In this document: piece by piece, positions 11,875-22,141 of the stretch
Numbering within the stretch: the first letter of the stretch is position 1
Layout of the letters: every line of letters starts with the position of its first letter
NCBI RefSeq assembly: GCF_963082655.1
Contig: NC_081555.1
Coordinates: forward strand, 144,708,330 to 144,772,329
Reading direction: 5' to 3'
DNA length: 64,000 nucleotides
Source of the DNA: Stomoxys calcitrans
Taxonomy: Eukaryota > Arthropoda > Insecta > Diptera > Muscidae
Program-made: the position numbers and the translations under genes
Notes under the pieces: generated by a model
What the model saw: the letters and a program-made list of their open reading frames with translations, nothing else
The model's database searches: none
What the model was told of the DNA's origin: nothing

Positions 11875-12135
11875 TGGAATGGCAAAAGTCCAGCAGTGTC
11901 AACAATATGATACCCTACAACTACCCTTTGAGTACAAATTGGGTGCTATATCTAATTCTAAGTTGATTTTGATGGATTTTAGCGAATGCCTTCGTAAATC
12001 GCAAATTGCGAAGCTTACCTCGGCCAAATATTCAAAAAATAAAAAACAGGAATGGCAAAACTCGGGCTGTGCCGACTGTATAATACCCTACACATACCTT
12101 AAAGGTACAATGTGGGAGCTAAAGCTCATCTGAAC
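11875..12135 (-). mobile_element. Two successive family C 3' ends
   Basis: Two degenerate copies of the C terminus lie about 170 bp apart. The first, near 11878-11925, has GGCAAAAGTCCAGCAGTG then ATACCCTACAACTACC. The second, near 12053-12105, has GGCAAAACTCGGGC, TGCCGACTGTATAATACCC and TACACATACC. Both are followed by C-type body motifs (TTTTGATGGA, AGCGAATG). The hairpin is AGTCGG/CCGACT in complete copies; the first copy has lost it. Confidence 0.6.
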
Positions 12136-12221
12136 CAATTTTGATGGACCTCGGCGAATGTTTTCAGATAGGTTATTAAACAATCCGTATCACATTTGGA
12201 GTAAAGATGTTCAAAAGCGGA

Positions 12222-12240
12222 GGCCACCGTAGCGCAGAGG
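12222..12240 (+). mobile_element. tRNA-derived SINE, head fragment
   Basis: GGCCACCGTAGCGCAGAGG is the first 19 bases of the SINE (its A-box region). The rest resumes at 12986 after an inserted or recombined family A segment; the part containing the B box is missing. Confidence 0.7.
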
Positions 12241-12985
12241 CACAGTTGTTGGATATCATAACAAAATACTACGTGCCAAAATTCATTCAAATTAGTTAAG
12301 AATTGCGCCCTCTAGAGGCTCAAGAAGTCAAGACCCAAGATCGGTTTATATGACAGCTATATAAGGTTATGGACCGATTTGAACCATACTTGGCACAGTT
12401 GTTGGATATCGTAACAAAACACGTTGTGCAAAATTTCATTCTGATCGGGTAAGAATTGCGCACTCTAGAGGCTCAGGAAGTCAAGACCCAAGATCGGTTT
12501 ATATGGCAGCTATATCAGGTTATAAACCGATTTGAACCATACTAGGCACAGTTGTTGGATATCATAACAAATTACGTCGTGCAAAATTTCATCCCAATCG
12601 GATAAGAATTTCGCACTCTAGAGGCTCAAGAAGTCAAGACCCAAGATCGGTTTATATGGCAGCTATATCAAAACATGGACCGATATGGCCCATTTACAAT
12701 ACCAACTGACCTACTTTAATAAGAAGTATTTTTGCAAAATTTCAAGCGGCTAGCTTTACTCCTTCGGAAGTTAGCGTGCTTTCGACAGACAGACAGACGG
12801 ACGGACGGACGGACGGACGGACGGACGGACGGACGGACAGACGGACGGACATGTCTAGATCGACATAAAATTTTACGACGATCAAGAATATATATACTTT
12901 ATGGGGTCTCAGACGAATATTTCGAGTAGTTACAATCAGAATGACGAAATTAGTATACCCCCCATCTTATGGTGGAGGGTATAAA
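12241..12985 (-). mobile_element. Family A Helentron-like element lacking its 3' end
   Basis: The right side has the complete family A 5' end (TTATACCCTCCACCATAAG on the minus strand), leader and GTCC microsatellite (about 12784-12850). About three 153-bp monomers follow. On the left it stops inside a monomer at CACAGTTGTTGG, directly fused to the SINE head, with no subterminal repeat, hairpin or CTTGTT tail. Confidence 0.75.
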
Positions 12986-13216
12986 AATTTTCAGCGGTGG
13001 TTTTCCCCTCCTAATGCTGGCAACATTTGTGAGGTACTTTGCCACATAAAAACTTCTCTACAAAGAGGTGTAGCACTGCGGCACGCCGTTCGGCCTAGGC
13101 TATAAAAAGGAGGTCCCTTATCATTGAGCTTAAACTTAAATCGGACTGCACTCATTGATATGTGAGAAGTTTGCCCCTGTTCCTTAGTGGAATGTTCATG
13201 GGCAAAATTTGCATTT
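12986..13216 (+). mobile_element. tRNA-derived SINE, body
   Basis: The body begins TTTCAGCGGTGGTTTTCCCC and continues through AACATTTGTGAGGTAC, CGGCACGCCGTTCGG, GGCTATAAAAAGGAGG and TGATATGTGAGAAGTTTGCC to GGGCAAAATTTGCATTT. It is co-oriented with the head at 12222-12240. Confidence 0.8.
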
Positions 13217-13374
13217 TAGCACTATGGGGCTCAAATGAAAGGTCTTTGGATGTAAAGCACGAATCTGAATCAATGTTCGGGAAAAGTGTCTATGGGGCCA
13301 GCCCCACCCCCATAACACCACCCAAATAAGAAGTGTTTGCGGACCATTGCAATATGAGGCTCAAATAAGAGGTA

Positions 13375-13610
13375 TTGGGTTGCCCAAAAAGTAATTGCGG
13401 ATTTTTTAAAAGAAAGTAAATGCATTTTTAATAAATCTTAGAATGAACTTTAATCAAATATACTTTTTTACACTTTTTTTCTAAAGCAAACTAAAAGTAA
13501 CAGCTGATAACTGACAGAAGAAAGAATGCAATTACAGAGTCACAAGCTGTGAAAAAATTTGTCAACGCCGACTATATGAAAAATCCGCAATTACTTTTTG
13601 GGCAACCCAA
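13375..13610. mobile_element. Mariner-type MITE, complete, TA target duplication
   Basis: The 236-bp element starts TTGGGTTGCCCAAAAAGTAA and ends with its inverted repeat TTTTTGGGCAACCCAA, flanked by TA on both sides. The host reads GAGGTA[element]TATTTGAGAG, matching the uninterrupted AAGGTATTTGAGAG at about 14490, so the insertion is precise. The interior includes CAGCTGATAACTGACAGAAG and GTCAACGCCGAC. No transposase. Confidence 0.9.
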
Positions 13611-14724
13611 TATTTGAGAGTAGAAAACGAATATGATATATATTTTCAAAGTCAAGTCACTGAGTGGCCGCCCCATCCCCCAAACCAGACATGTTTGCCG
13701 ACCATGGAAAAACGGAGCTCAAACGAAAGGTGAATCCGACATCAAAATTTGGAACCAACTGTCTAGGGGACGTCCCACCACCATAACAACCCCCAAGTAG
13801 GACGTATTTGCTTACCAAGACAATTTGGGTTTTCAAGACAATGGAGCTTGATGTTCATAGTTTTTACGGCCCATACCCCAAACCGGATATATTTGGTGGC
13901 CTTTTCAGAAAGGGGTTTAAGTGAATGGTATTTGAGATTACAAAAGGAATTCGGTATCTAATTTTGAGGCCAATGGCAATATGTTGTTCAAATATATGAG
14001 AAAAGAGCACGTTGCTGATATATTTTCAGGGCTTAGTGATTGGGGGGCCACCCTAATCCCCAATCACCAATTGGGGGGACCACCCCCTAAATCGGGCATA
14101 TTTACCGACCATGTCAATGTGGGGCTTAAATGAAAGAAATTGAGGGGTAGAGCAAGAATTGATACCCACTTTCGGGACCAATTTTTTGGGGGTCTACCCC
14201 TTTTCCAAAATACCCCACCAACAAAAATTTTTACTGACCATCGAAATATGGGGCTCAACTAAATGTAGTTGGGAGAAGAATACGAATTTGATATCTAAAT
14301 GTAGGACCATGTATTTAGGGCATCACTCCTTCCCCAAAACACCCCCCAAATGGTAAACATTTTTCGACCATGCCAAGGTATTTGAGATTAGAAATCGAAT
14401 GTGATAACCAATTTTGGGATCATGTGCTTGGGGACGCCTCATCCTGTAAACTGCCCTCAAAACCAATGGCAATATGGGGTTAAAATAAACGGTATTTGAG
14501 AGAAGAACACGATGCTGATATTTTTCAGGGCCAATAGTCTGGGGACCATCTCTCCCCCGAACACACCCCTAAATCAGACATTATGAGAATATCGGGCTGA
14601 AATAAAGTATTTTAAGAATGGAGTACACCTTACATCCAACCTTAAATTTGTAGACCAATCAAGATCATATGGGATTCAGATAAAGGCACTTGAATTGTTA
14701 AACTGTTTGTCATGCTATATACTA

Positions 14725-14961
14725 TGGGTTGCCCAAAAAGTAATTGCGGATTTTTCATATAGTCGGCGTTGACAAATTTTTTCACAGCTTGTGACTCTGT
14801 AATTGCATTCTTTCTTCTGTCAGTTATCAGCTGTTACTTTTAGCTTGCTTAAGAAAAAAAGTGTAAAAAAAAGTATATTTGATTAAAGTTCATTCTAAGT
14901 TTTATTAAAAATGCATTTACTTTCTTTTAAAAAATCCGCAATTACTTTTTGGACAACCCAA
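14725..14961. mobile_element. Mariner-type MITE, complete, opposite orientation
   Basis: This is the same MITE as at 13375-13610 but inverted (the CATATAGTCGGCG segment follows the left repeat). It is bordered by TA at 14723-14724 and 14962-14963. Terminal repeats carry single substitutions (TGGGTTGCCC, GGACAACCCA). Confidence 0.88.
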
Positions 14962-15165
14962 TATTTTCGTAGCATGGTCTTTCACTAAAAGTTCTTTAAC
15001 TGTCGAAAATAAACATTCCAGGGAAACCTTTGTCCCACATAAAGTAAAAAAAGGCGCAGCGGAGCGGGCCTGGGTCAGCTAGTATTTAATATTGCTTGAA
15101 CATATCGCGGTGTAAAAGATTTGTTCTGGTTGGGTTCCGCAAAATTTGACAATCGCTAAAAAAAT

Positions 15166-15574
15166 TTGGTTATGGTGCTTCAAAATACGTTAATAAGATC
15201 ATCGTCCTATGAGTTTGAATCCAAACAGCAATCGGCCGTGTGGGTCTTCGAAGTCCAGCCAAATCCAAAGAAAGTTGTTCGTGACGGAAGCACTTTCAAG
15301 CAAATGGTCGCGTGTTTCTTCAGCGAAACTGGTCATGGTGTGACTCTTCCGCTTGTGCAACATAGGACGGTCAATTCAGAGTGGTACATTACAATTTGAT
15401 TGCCTGAAGTCTTCTCAGAAATACGAAAAACGAAAAGGAGAAGACGAATCATTGTTTACGCTAACAATGCGAGCTCTTACACATCGGCTCAAATTAGCAT
15501 ATTTTTGAACGGCAAAAACTTCGAACTGATCATTCACTTTACAGCTCTGACTTGGCAACCAATGACTTCTTTTT
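15166..15574 (+). pseudogene. Mariner transposase relic, C-terminal catalytic part
   Basis: The frame from 15166 contains KQQSAVWVFEVQPNPKKVVR, RTVNSEWYITICLPEVF and NNASSYTSAQISIFLNGK, in the order of the catalytic half of mariner (Tc1/mariner superfamily) transposases. An in-frame stop at 15397-15399 interrupts it before CLPEVF. In mariners a catalytic Asp precedes NAS in HHDNAS; here the frame reads VYANNAS, so that Asp is gone. The third catalytic block survives only in another frame (YSSDLATNDFF, about 15540-15572), which implies a 1-base indel near 15538. A family A element cuts it off at 15575. The N-terminal DNA-binding half is absent. Confidence 0.8.
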
Positions 15575-15828
15575 TTACCCTCCACCATACGATGAGAGTA
15601 TACTTTTTGAGCCTCAAGACGTCGCAATTCCAATCTGATTTGACTGAAATATGGCATGACGTGTTTCGTTATGACTTCCAATAACTGTGCTAAGTATGGT
15701 TGAAATCGGTCCATAACCTGATATAGCTGTCATATAAACCGATCTGGGATCTTGACTTCTTGAGCCATTTTTCGTCATATAAACCGATCTGGGATCTTGA
15801 CTTCTTTAGCCATTTTTCGATTATTTCT
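15575..15828 (+). mobile_element. Family A Helentron-like fragment inserted in the mariner relic
   Basis: It begins TTACCCTCCACCATACGATG and GAGAGTATAC, the A 5' end. It then jumps directly to array sequence (GAGCCTCAAG, TGACGTGTTTCGTTATGAC, CCTGATATAGCTGTCATATA), so the leader and microsatellite are deleted. A second short copy of TCATATAAACCGATCTGGGA lies near 15775-15810. No 3' hairpin. Confidence 0.65.
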
Positions 15829-16230
15829 CTTTCGAGTTGAGCTCAATGAGCTCCGATTTTTGCAATGAAAAAGGAAAGCCAGAGATCACAACACACACCA
15901 ACCATTGTGAGGCGAGTTTCGTCATTTGGTTAGAATAACTCATTGGCCATATTAGGTGTGGAGGCTTCAAGGGCCATTCATTGGTAGGACGACACTAACA
16001 CAAGTCTGGCACCTTTCACACTTACTGTTCTTTTCTGTCGCCGCATCTATTTTCTTTGAAGTAATAGACTTTTCCTCTATACTCCAACTTAGCTTCCATG
16101 GCATACACATGTCATTTGTGTGCATATTTTCGAAGTTATATTGATGGTCTTGAACGCTAGACAACGGCGACGGTTCCTGCTGCTGCTCCGTGTTCCCAGG
16201 TCCGGCTCCAGAATCTGCCGAGTTTTTATG
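15829..16230 (+). repeat. Family F dispersed repeat, copy 1
   Basis: TTTCTCTTTCGAG, GAGCTCAATGA, AAAAGGAAAGCCAGAGATC, AACACACACCAACCA, TTAGGTGTGGAGGC, ATGGCATACACATG, CTAGACAACGGCGACGG and GTGTTCCCAGGTCCGG occur in the same order as at 28870-29365. The unit is about 500 bp; its function is unknown. The second copy carries a tRNA-B-box-like motif near its 3' side, degenerate here. Confidence 0.55.
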
Positions 16231-17518
16231 ATAAAATTTAGTATTTTTATGATTAGCCAGAATTTTCTATACCAGCCCTCGTATAGATCGATCTCCTGGT
16301 ATAGGATCTTAAGGCCGAAACCGGCGCATTCATATCCTAATTTAGGGTCGTAAGCCCACAAAAGAGAGAAACGGAAATACAAAATGCTTTCAAATGGGGA
16401 TTTAAATATTTTCCTTACTTCAAAAAATTTTTTTTTTATATTTGCCACATTCAATTTAAACTAATATTCGGCTTTTTTGTTGTTTTACCCAATTTTTTTA
16501 GCAGCAAAAATGTAACAAAAAATCATGATTTCGCCTTTGTTGACTGTTGAAAATGTGGTTTAATAAGCTTTAACACCAAATTATGTTTGTAAAAAGTCAT
16601 CAAAATAAAAGCCTCTTTTCTTTTTTTACATACATCAACATGCAACATAGGGGGGGATCTAGGCTACTATGCTCCCGCATGTAGCCCATAGCCTTATAAT
16701 TTATTCGTTTAGGGCTCTTTTATGCTGTATATAATCCCATAGTTGTTGCTTTGTTTTTTTTTTTCATTTCTTCATAATATTGGCTTATGGTAATATATAT
16801 GCTTCCTTATATTTTTTTTCTCTTTCTTGCTGGCTACCATAGAATTATTACTTGAATATAGCCTTGAATATCATTAAAGAAAAAAATCACAGATTTCATG
16901 AGAATTGCTTACGCACTGCACTTTCACAACAGGGATAATATTTTAACGAGAAGAGCCACAGGATTTTGCTAAATTGTTGCTTGCATTGACTCAAGGCCAT
17001 TTAATAATTATGCTAAATACTCCATGTAAACAGAACACCAACTGGCAGGGACAGCAACAGAGAAGCAAAAAACGAATGGAAATTAGGGAGGAAATAAAGT
17101 ATGAAGTCTTGCAGAAAGAAAATACAAGTAATAGGAAAGAAAATACAATATTACATCCGGTCCGTCGGATTTCATTGTTCTTGAAACAAAAGGTAAAATA
17201 AAACCTCTTTTCCGAGAACAATACACAAATATTAAAATAGATTTTTTTTTATCGAGAAGTAGATCAAGGAGAGAAAACGGGCATAATATTAATTGAATAC
17301 AGAAACTGTTGCTGCAAAATTTATTTTCCAAGACAATGGTTTTTAGCAATTGATTTAGAGAAAGTTTCATTAAAAGTTAAAGCTTTAGGGAAACTTTATT
17401 GAAAATTTGGAAGTTTAAAGAAAACAGGGATCCGAAGCGTGTAGCTTTTTTCGGGCCGGCTCCGCTACCACTCCGACAAACATTTTTTGCTCCACTCCAC
17501 TCTCCGCTCCAACATTTA
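16231..17518. other. Mostly low-copy AT-rich DNA with a small helentron-like scrap
   Basis: About 16255-16350 resembles a degenerate helentron monomer (CGTATAGATCGATCTCC, TAAGCCCACAAAAG). The rest shows no ends, units or supported coding frame. From about 17440 to 17515 there is a GC-richer patch (GGGCCGGCTCCGCTACCACT) of unknown origin. Confidence 0.45.
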
Positions 17519-17754
17519 TTGGGTTGCCCAAAAACTAATTGCGGATTTTTCATATAGTCGGCGTTGACAAATTTTTTCACAGCTTGTGACTCTGTAATTG
17601 CATTCTTTCTTCTGTCAGTTATCAGCTGTTACTTTAAGCTTGCTTTAGAAAAAAAGTGTAAAAAAAGTATATTTGATTAAAGTTCATTCTAAGTTTTATT
17701 AAAAATGCATTTACTTTCTTTTAAAAAATCCGCAATTATTTTTTGGGCAACTAA
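17519..17754. mobile_element. Mariner-type MITE, complete but with a damaged right end
   Basis: The left repeat TTGGGTTGCCCAAAAACTAA follows TA at 17517-17518. The right repeat is shortened (TTTTTTGGGCAACTAATA instead of GGGCAACCCAATA). The interior matches the 13375 and 14725 copies. Confidence 0.85.
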
Positions 17755-17785
17755 TATTTATTTAAAAAATCAAATTTGTCTATTA

Positions 17786-18045
17786 AAATTCCATTAAAGA
17801 ACAGGGACAAACTTCTCACATATCAATAAGAGCTGTCCGATTCAAGTTTAAGCTCAATTATAAGTGACCTCCTTTCTATAGCCGAGTCTGAACGGCGTGC
17901 GGTTCTTCTGTCCTCTTCAGGCAGAAGTTTTTACATGACTGCCATACCAAATGGTACAGTACCTCCCAAATGTCGCAAGAATTAGGAGGGAATAACCACT
18001 GCTGAAAATCTTTTCTAATGTTCCCACCAGGATTCAAACCCAATT
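17786..18045 (-). mobile_element. tRNA-derived SINE, degenerate
   Basis: The minus strand shows B-box-like GTTTGAATCCTGG, AGGGAGGTACTGTACC and CGGCTATAGAAAGGAGG, then TTGAATCGGAC and TGATATGTGAGAAGTTTG. The A-box end is replaced by the CTAG end of an E Helitron at 18046. Confidence 0.65.
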
Positions 18046-18480
18046 CTAGCTGAACAGGGCCCGCCCAGCTGCGCCTTCAGATTTAGGGTGTTTTGGGGAG
18101 TGCGGTGGTCCCCCATACACTTAGACCTAAAGATATATCAGCATCGTGCTCTACTCTCAAATATCATTTATTTGAATTCCATATTGCCATTATCCTCAAA
18201 TTTGGATATCAAACTCGTTTTCTAATCTCAAATACCTTTCATTTAAGACCCTTATTAAAAAAGTCACCAAATGTTTCTGGTTTGGGGTATAGGACCCAAA
18301 AGCTATCAATATTGAGCTCCTCTCTCTTTACGATCCAAATTGTCAGGGTGAGAAAATACGTCCTATTTGGGGGTTGTTATGGTGGTGCGACGTCTCCAAA
18401 ACAGTCGGTCCGGAATGTCGATATCAGATTCGTGTGGTACTCCTAAATACCTTTCACTTGAGCCCTATATTTCCTAGTCA
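18046..18480 (-). mobile_element. Family E Helitron-like 3' part
   Basis: On the minus strand it ends GAAGGCGCAGCTGGGCGGG, CCCTGTTCAGCTAG, a variant of the CTAG terminus at 15082. Upstream E units have GGGGACCACCGCAC, AAATGAAAGGTATTTGAGA and CACACGAATCTGATATCG. The insertion site is inside a SINE. Confidence 0.65.
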
Positions 18481-18569
18481 GCAAAGATGTCATAAAAACA
18501 CATAGAATTCTGAATAATGAATGCATGAAATAATTATTTGAATCTATAGAACGGTCCATATAATTTTAT

Positions 18570-19230
18570 GTTTGAAGATTATTTCATGCAAATGTTGACC
18601 GTGATTGCTCCTCAAATGGTCCATCCACTTAGTCCAATTTTGGCATACTCTTTCCAATATTTTGTCCGGTATCTCACGAATAAATGCTTCAATAATGTCT
18701 TCCAACGCGTCAATTGAAGCGTCATGTCTGTATAGACATGAGCTTTGACAAAGCCCACAAAAAATAGTCTAAATGCGTTAAAGCGCACGATCTAGGCGGC
18801 CAACTGGCCGGTGTGATCTTCATGTAATACCGTCTTGTTGAAACCACATGTCATGTAAGCTGTCATGCAACTTTTGCTTGCTCTTGCATTTTGGGTAAAA
18901 AAGTTCGATATCAGTTACGTTACGATTCCCATCATCTTGGAAGAAGTACGGTCCAATGATGCTACCAGCCCATAAACCGCACCAAACTGACTTTTTCCGG
19001 ATGCATTGGTAGCTCATGCAATGCTTCTGGCTGATCTTCAGTCCAAAAGCGAAAATTATGCTTATTTGCGTACCTATTGAGCAAAAACTGAGCCTCGTCG
19101 CTCAATGGAGAAGCGCGCGATAAACTTTTTTAACAGACCACGCATTTTGGTAATAAAATTTCAATAATTTGCAAGCGTTGTTTGTTTGTAAGACGATTAA
19201 TGGTTGAATTGTAGATCAAATTGAACATGG
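18570..19230 (-). pseudogene. IS630/mariner-type transposase relic, internally deleted
   Basis: On the minus strand it starts NRLTNKQRLQIIEILLPK; the start ATG (CAT at the equivalent place in the 10411 copy) has become ATT at about 19197-19199. A catalytic-domain block follows with SVWCGLWAGSIIGPYFFQDD and LHDMWFQQDG (the second catalytic Asp block of this superfamily). The C-terminal part has LEDIIEAFIREIPDKILE and WTKWMDHLRSNHG in another frame. Much of the DNA-binding region is deleted, and frameshifts separate the blocks. It is from the same family as the foldback MITEs at 25643 and 61370. Confidence 0.75.
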
Positions 19231-19397
19231 TTGACAGTGAAACACAGCACGAAACGTGCGTGAGCACCAGTGTTGCCGAAAAGTAGGCTCAGCCCGACTT
19301 TTGACTTTTCTTACTGTTTTCAATGTAGAAACCATCAAATGCAACAAGACAATGAAACAGTTTCCAGATATTTTCCTTCAAAGAATTTTGAAAAACT

Positions 19398-20941
19398 TTT
19401 ATACCCTCCACCATAGGATGGGGGTGCACTAATTTCGTCATTCTGTTTGTAACACCTCGAAATATGTGTTTGAGATCCCATATATTCTTGATCGTCATGA
19501 CATTTTAAGTCGAACTAGCCATGTCCGTCCGTCATTCTGTCGAAAGCACGCTAACTTTCGGAGGAGTAAAGCTAGCCGCTTGAAATTTTGCACAAATACT
19601 TCTTCTTAGTGTAGGTCGGTTGAGATTGTAAATGGGCTATATAGGTATACGTTTTACTAAAGCTGCCATATAAACAGACTACTGTGCTGAGTATGGTTTA
19701 AATCGGTTCATAACCTGATATAGCTGCCATATAAACCGATCTGGGGTTTTGACTTCTTGAGCCACTAGAGGGCGAAATTATTATCCGATTAAGCTAAAAT
19801 TTCGCATGAGGTGTTTTGTTATGACTTCCAACAACTGTGCTGAGTATGGTGCAAATCGGTCTATAACCTGATATAGCTGCCATATAAACCAATCTGGGGT
19901 TTTGACTTCTTGAGCCTCTAGAGGACGCAATTCCTATCCGAGTTTGCCGATATATTACATGACGTTTTTTGTTATGACTTCCAACAACTGTGCCAAGTAT
20001 GGAGCAAATCGGTCTATAACCTGATATAGCTGCCATATAAACCGATCTGGGATCTTGACTTCTTGAGCCGCTAGAGGGCGCAATTCTTATCCTAATTGGC
20101 TGAAAATTTGCATGAGGTATTTTATTATGACTTCCAACAACTGTGCTGAGTACGGTGCAAATCGGTATATAACCTGATGTAGCTGCCATATAAACCGATC
20201 TGGGGTCTTGACTTCTTGAGCCGCTAGAAGGCACAATTCTTATCCGATTTGGCTGAATTTTTGCATGAGGTGTTCTATTATGACTTTCAACAACTGCGCT
20301 GAGTACGGGGCAAATCGGTCCATAACCTGATATAGCTGCCATATAAACCGATCTGAGATATTGCATCTTGAGCCGCTAGAGGGCGCAATTCTTATCCGAT
20401 TTAGCTGAAAATTTGCATGGGGTTGAGTATTATTTAAATTGGTCCCTAACGTGATATAGCTGCCATATAAACCGATCTGGGGTTTTGACTTTTTGAGCCA
20501 CTAGAGGGCGCTATTATTATCGGATTTGGCTGATATTTTGCATGAGGTGTTTTGTTATGACTTTTAACAATTATGCTAAGAATAGTTCAAATCGGTCCAT
20601 AACCTGATATAGCTTCCATATAAACCGACCTGGGGTCTTGACTTCTTATCCGATTTAGCTGAAATTTTGTACCACGGCTTCTCTTATGACCTTTAACATA
20701 TGTGTCGAAAATGGTCTGAATCGGTCTTTAGCCTGATACAGATCCCCTATAAACCGATCTCCCTAGTTTACGTCTTCTCCTTTTTCGACTGTGGTCTCCA
20801 AAATTCAATTAGCAAAGCAATTCTGTTTTTTTATCCTTTGTTTATCTTAACAGAGATACCGGGGAAGAACTTGACAAATGCGATTGATGGTGGAGGGTAT
20901 ATAAAATCCAGTCCGTCCAAACTTAGCACGCTTTTACTTGT
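19398..20941 (+). mobile_element. Family A Helentron-like element, old copy
   Basis: The left end is TTATACCCTCCACCATAGG with leader and only a minimal GTCC microsatellite (about 19520-19532). The array contains at least six monomers with GAGCC.CTAGAGGGCGCAAT and CCTGATATAGCTGCCATATA. The right end has ATGGTGGAGGGTATATAAAA, a hairpin decayed to TCCAGTCCGTCCAAACT and the tail CTTAGCACGCTTTTACTTG. The 190-codon minus-strand open frame at 19794-20366 is a monomer-period effect, not a gene. Confidence 0.85.
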
Positions 20942-21100
20942 TTTATTTTTCGAGTCTCCTGGGTGTTCTGGAAGTCAACTCCTGGTATCGGTTTATGTGG
21001 GAGCTATGTTAGTTCATAGACCGATTTGGATCATACTAAGCACGGGTGTTGATTCTTGTTTGAGCCGTTGAGTGGAGCGGACGTTTTATTATTTTGCTAT
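20942..21100 (-). mobile_element. Helentron-like monomer scrap
   Basis: ATCGGTTTATGTGGGAGCTA then CATAGACCGATTTGGATC resembles one reversed monomer next to the preceding A element. No termini are visible. Confidence 0.45.
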
Positions 21101-21179
21101 GCAAGAAATTTCCTGTTGCTCGTAATAGGTGATTATTTTTGAAAGAAAAATTTAAGCAACTCATCGATAGCTACGATAG

Positions 21180-21360
21180 AGGTATCCTTAGGCGGTTGAT
21201 AACCTGCGTCTGTTTCCAGTGATGCGTTAGATATAGAGCCCGGGATTAGGCTTAGAGTGGACTCCAATGATCCAACAGGTTGATAATCTGCGTCTGTTTC
21301 CAGTGGAGCGGCAGATCTAGAGCCCGGGAGTAGGCTTAGAATGGACTCCAAAGACCCAAC
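21180..21360. repeat. 84-bp direct duplication
   Basis: Two units starting near 21196 and 21280 share TTGATAA.CTGCGTCTG and TTTCCAGTG, AGAGCCCGGGA and GTAGGCTTAGA. On the minus strand they read GSRSAAPLETDADYQP and GSISNASLETDAGYQP. The period is 28 codons, so this may come from a coding region of the neighbouring retroelement remnant, but that is inference. Confidence 0.55.
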
Positions 21361-22046
21361 AGTTGCGGTGGTGGTGTCGTGTGCTACTGAAACCGAGACT
21401 GGTGGAGCGGCTGTTCTCGGCTAGCCGACACACGACTGGTCAGCAGGGGCTTTTGACGAAGACACCTGGTTCGAGTTTTAAGGACAAGGCCAAATCTATT
21501 ATTTCTTCGCATGCCTATAATTTGTCCAGGCCATTGGCCTTTCCCGCCAAACCAAAACGCTCTTGAAGACGTTGGAATAATAAAAGACACATTGCTCTCA
21601 GGTTTATTGAGAGACTTGGTGCGAATGATCCTAAGACTCTCGCCAATAGGGAGAGAGACTCCCTAAATTGGGCTCGGGAACTCGCTGCACAGTCTACCCC
21701 TCTAGATTCGGAAACTGCACAGCAGTCAGCCAAAAAGCTGCGGGAGGGCATCCCATGCCTAAAAAACTAGGGCGAACAACAGTAAGATGGATCCAAAAAG
21801 TTTTGCTTATATCGCTAGGAACAGTTTGGTGATGGCAGTTGTCGACAAGGTAGAAGAACAGGGCTGCATACCTAGAAATAATTGAAGTGGGATAGTCAAT
21901 GGACTGTCATCAGTATACTCCGATGCCCCCCATGGTGGACCACAGAGCTGGTTGATCTAAGGAAGGACTGCAGAAAACTCTTCAACAAACAAAAAGCCAC
22001 GAGAGTACCACACGATTGGGACATCTATAAGGCTAAGTGAAGAAAA
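21361..22046 (+). pseudogene. Degenerate non-LTR retrotransposon remnant
   Basis: Around 21600-21765 the plus strand encodes RFIERLGANDPKTLANRER and SLNWARELAAQSTPLDSE, ending in a stop. Near 21935-22040 it encodes PWWTTELVDLRKDCRKLFNK, which resembles the segment between endonuclease and reverse transcriptase in non-LTR elements (PWW..EL...R). The frames differ and stops intervene. No full domain is left. A mariner MITE starts at 22049. Assignment to the same clade as the LINE at 45528 is possible but not shown. Confidence 0.5.
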
Positions 22047-22048
22047 TA

Positions 22049-22141
22049 TTGGGTTGCCCAAAAAGTAATTGCGGATTTTTTAAAAGAAAGTAAATGCATT
22101 TTTAATAAAACTTAGAATGAACTTTAACCAAATATCCTTTT
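22049..22141. mobile_element. Mariner-type MITE, left part only
   Basis: TTGGGTTGCCCAAAAAGTAA preceded by TA is followed by about 90 bp of the MITE (to AACCAAATATCC) and is then cut by a family B element. The right half does not reappear after 23765, so it was lost. Confidence 0.8.

Larger units (their letters stand above)
13217..15082 (+). mobile_element. Family E Helitron-like element with canonical CTAG end
   Basis: Units carry GGGGCTCAAATGAAAGGT, TATTTGAGA.TAGAA, GGGACCA and GGGG.CC.CCCC patches. The right end is AAAAAAGGCGCAGCGGAGCG, then GGCCTGGGTCAGCTAG, immediately followed by T. A 3' CTRR followed by T is the hallmark of canonical Helitrons, which insert at AT without target duplication. 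Two mariner-type MITEs are nested inside (13375-13610, 14725-14961). No Rep/helicase frame is present. The 5' TC end could not be identified because a SINE abuts the left side. Confidence 0.65.

Noticed and set aside
19794..20366. A 190-codon minus-strand open frame
   Set aside because: It lies wholly in family A monomers. The 153-bp unit equals 51 codons, so one stop-free frame remains open through the array; the peptide is a 51-residue repeat (VYMAAISGY) with no protein family signature.
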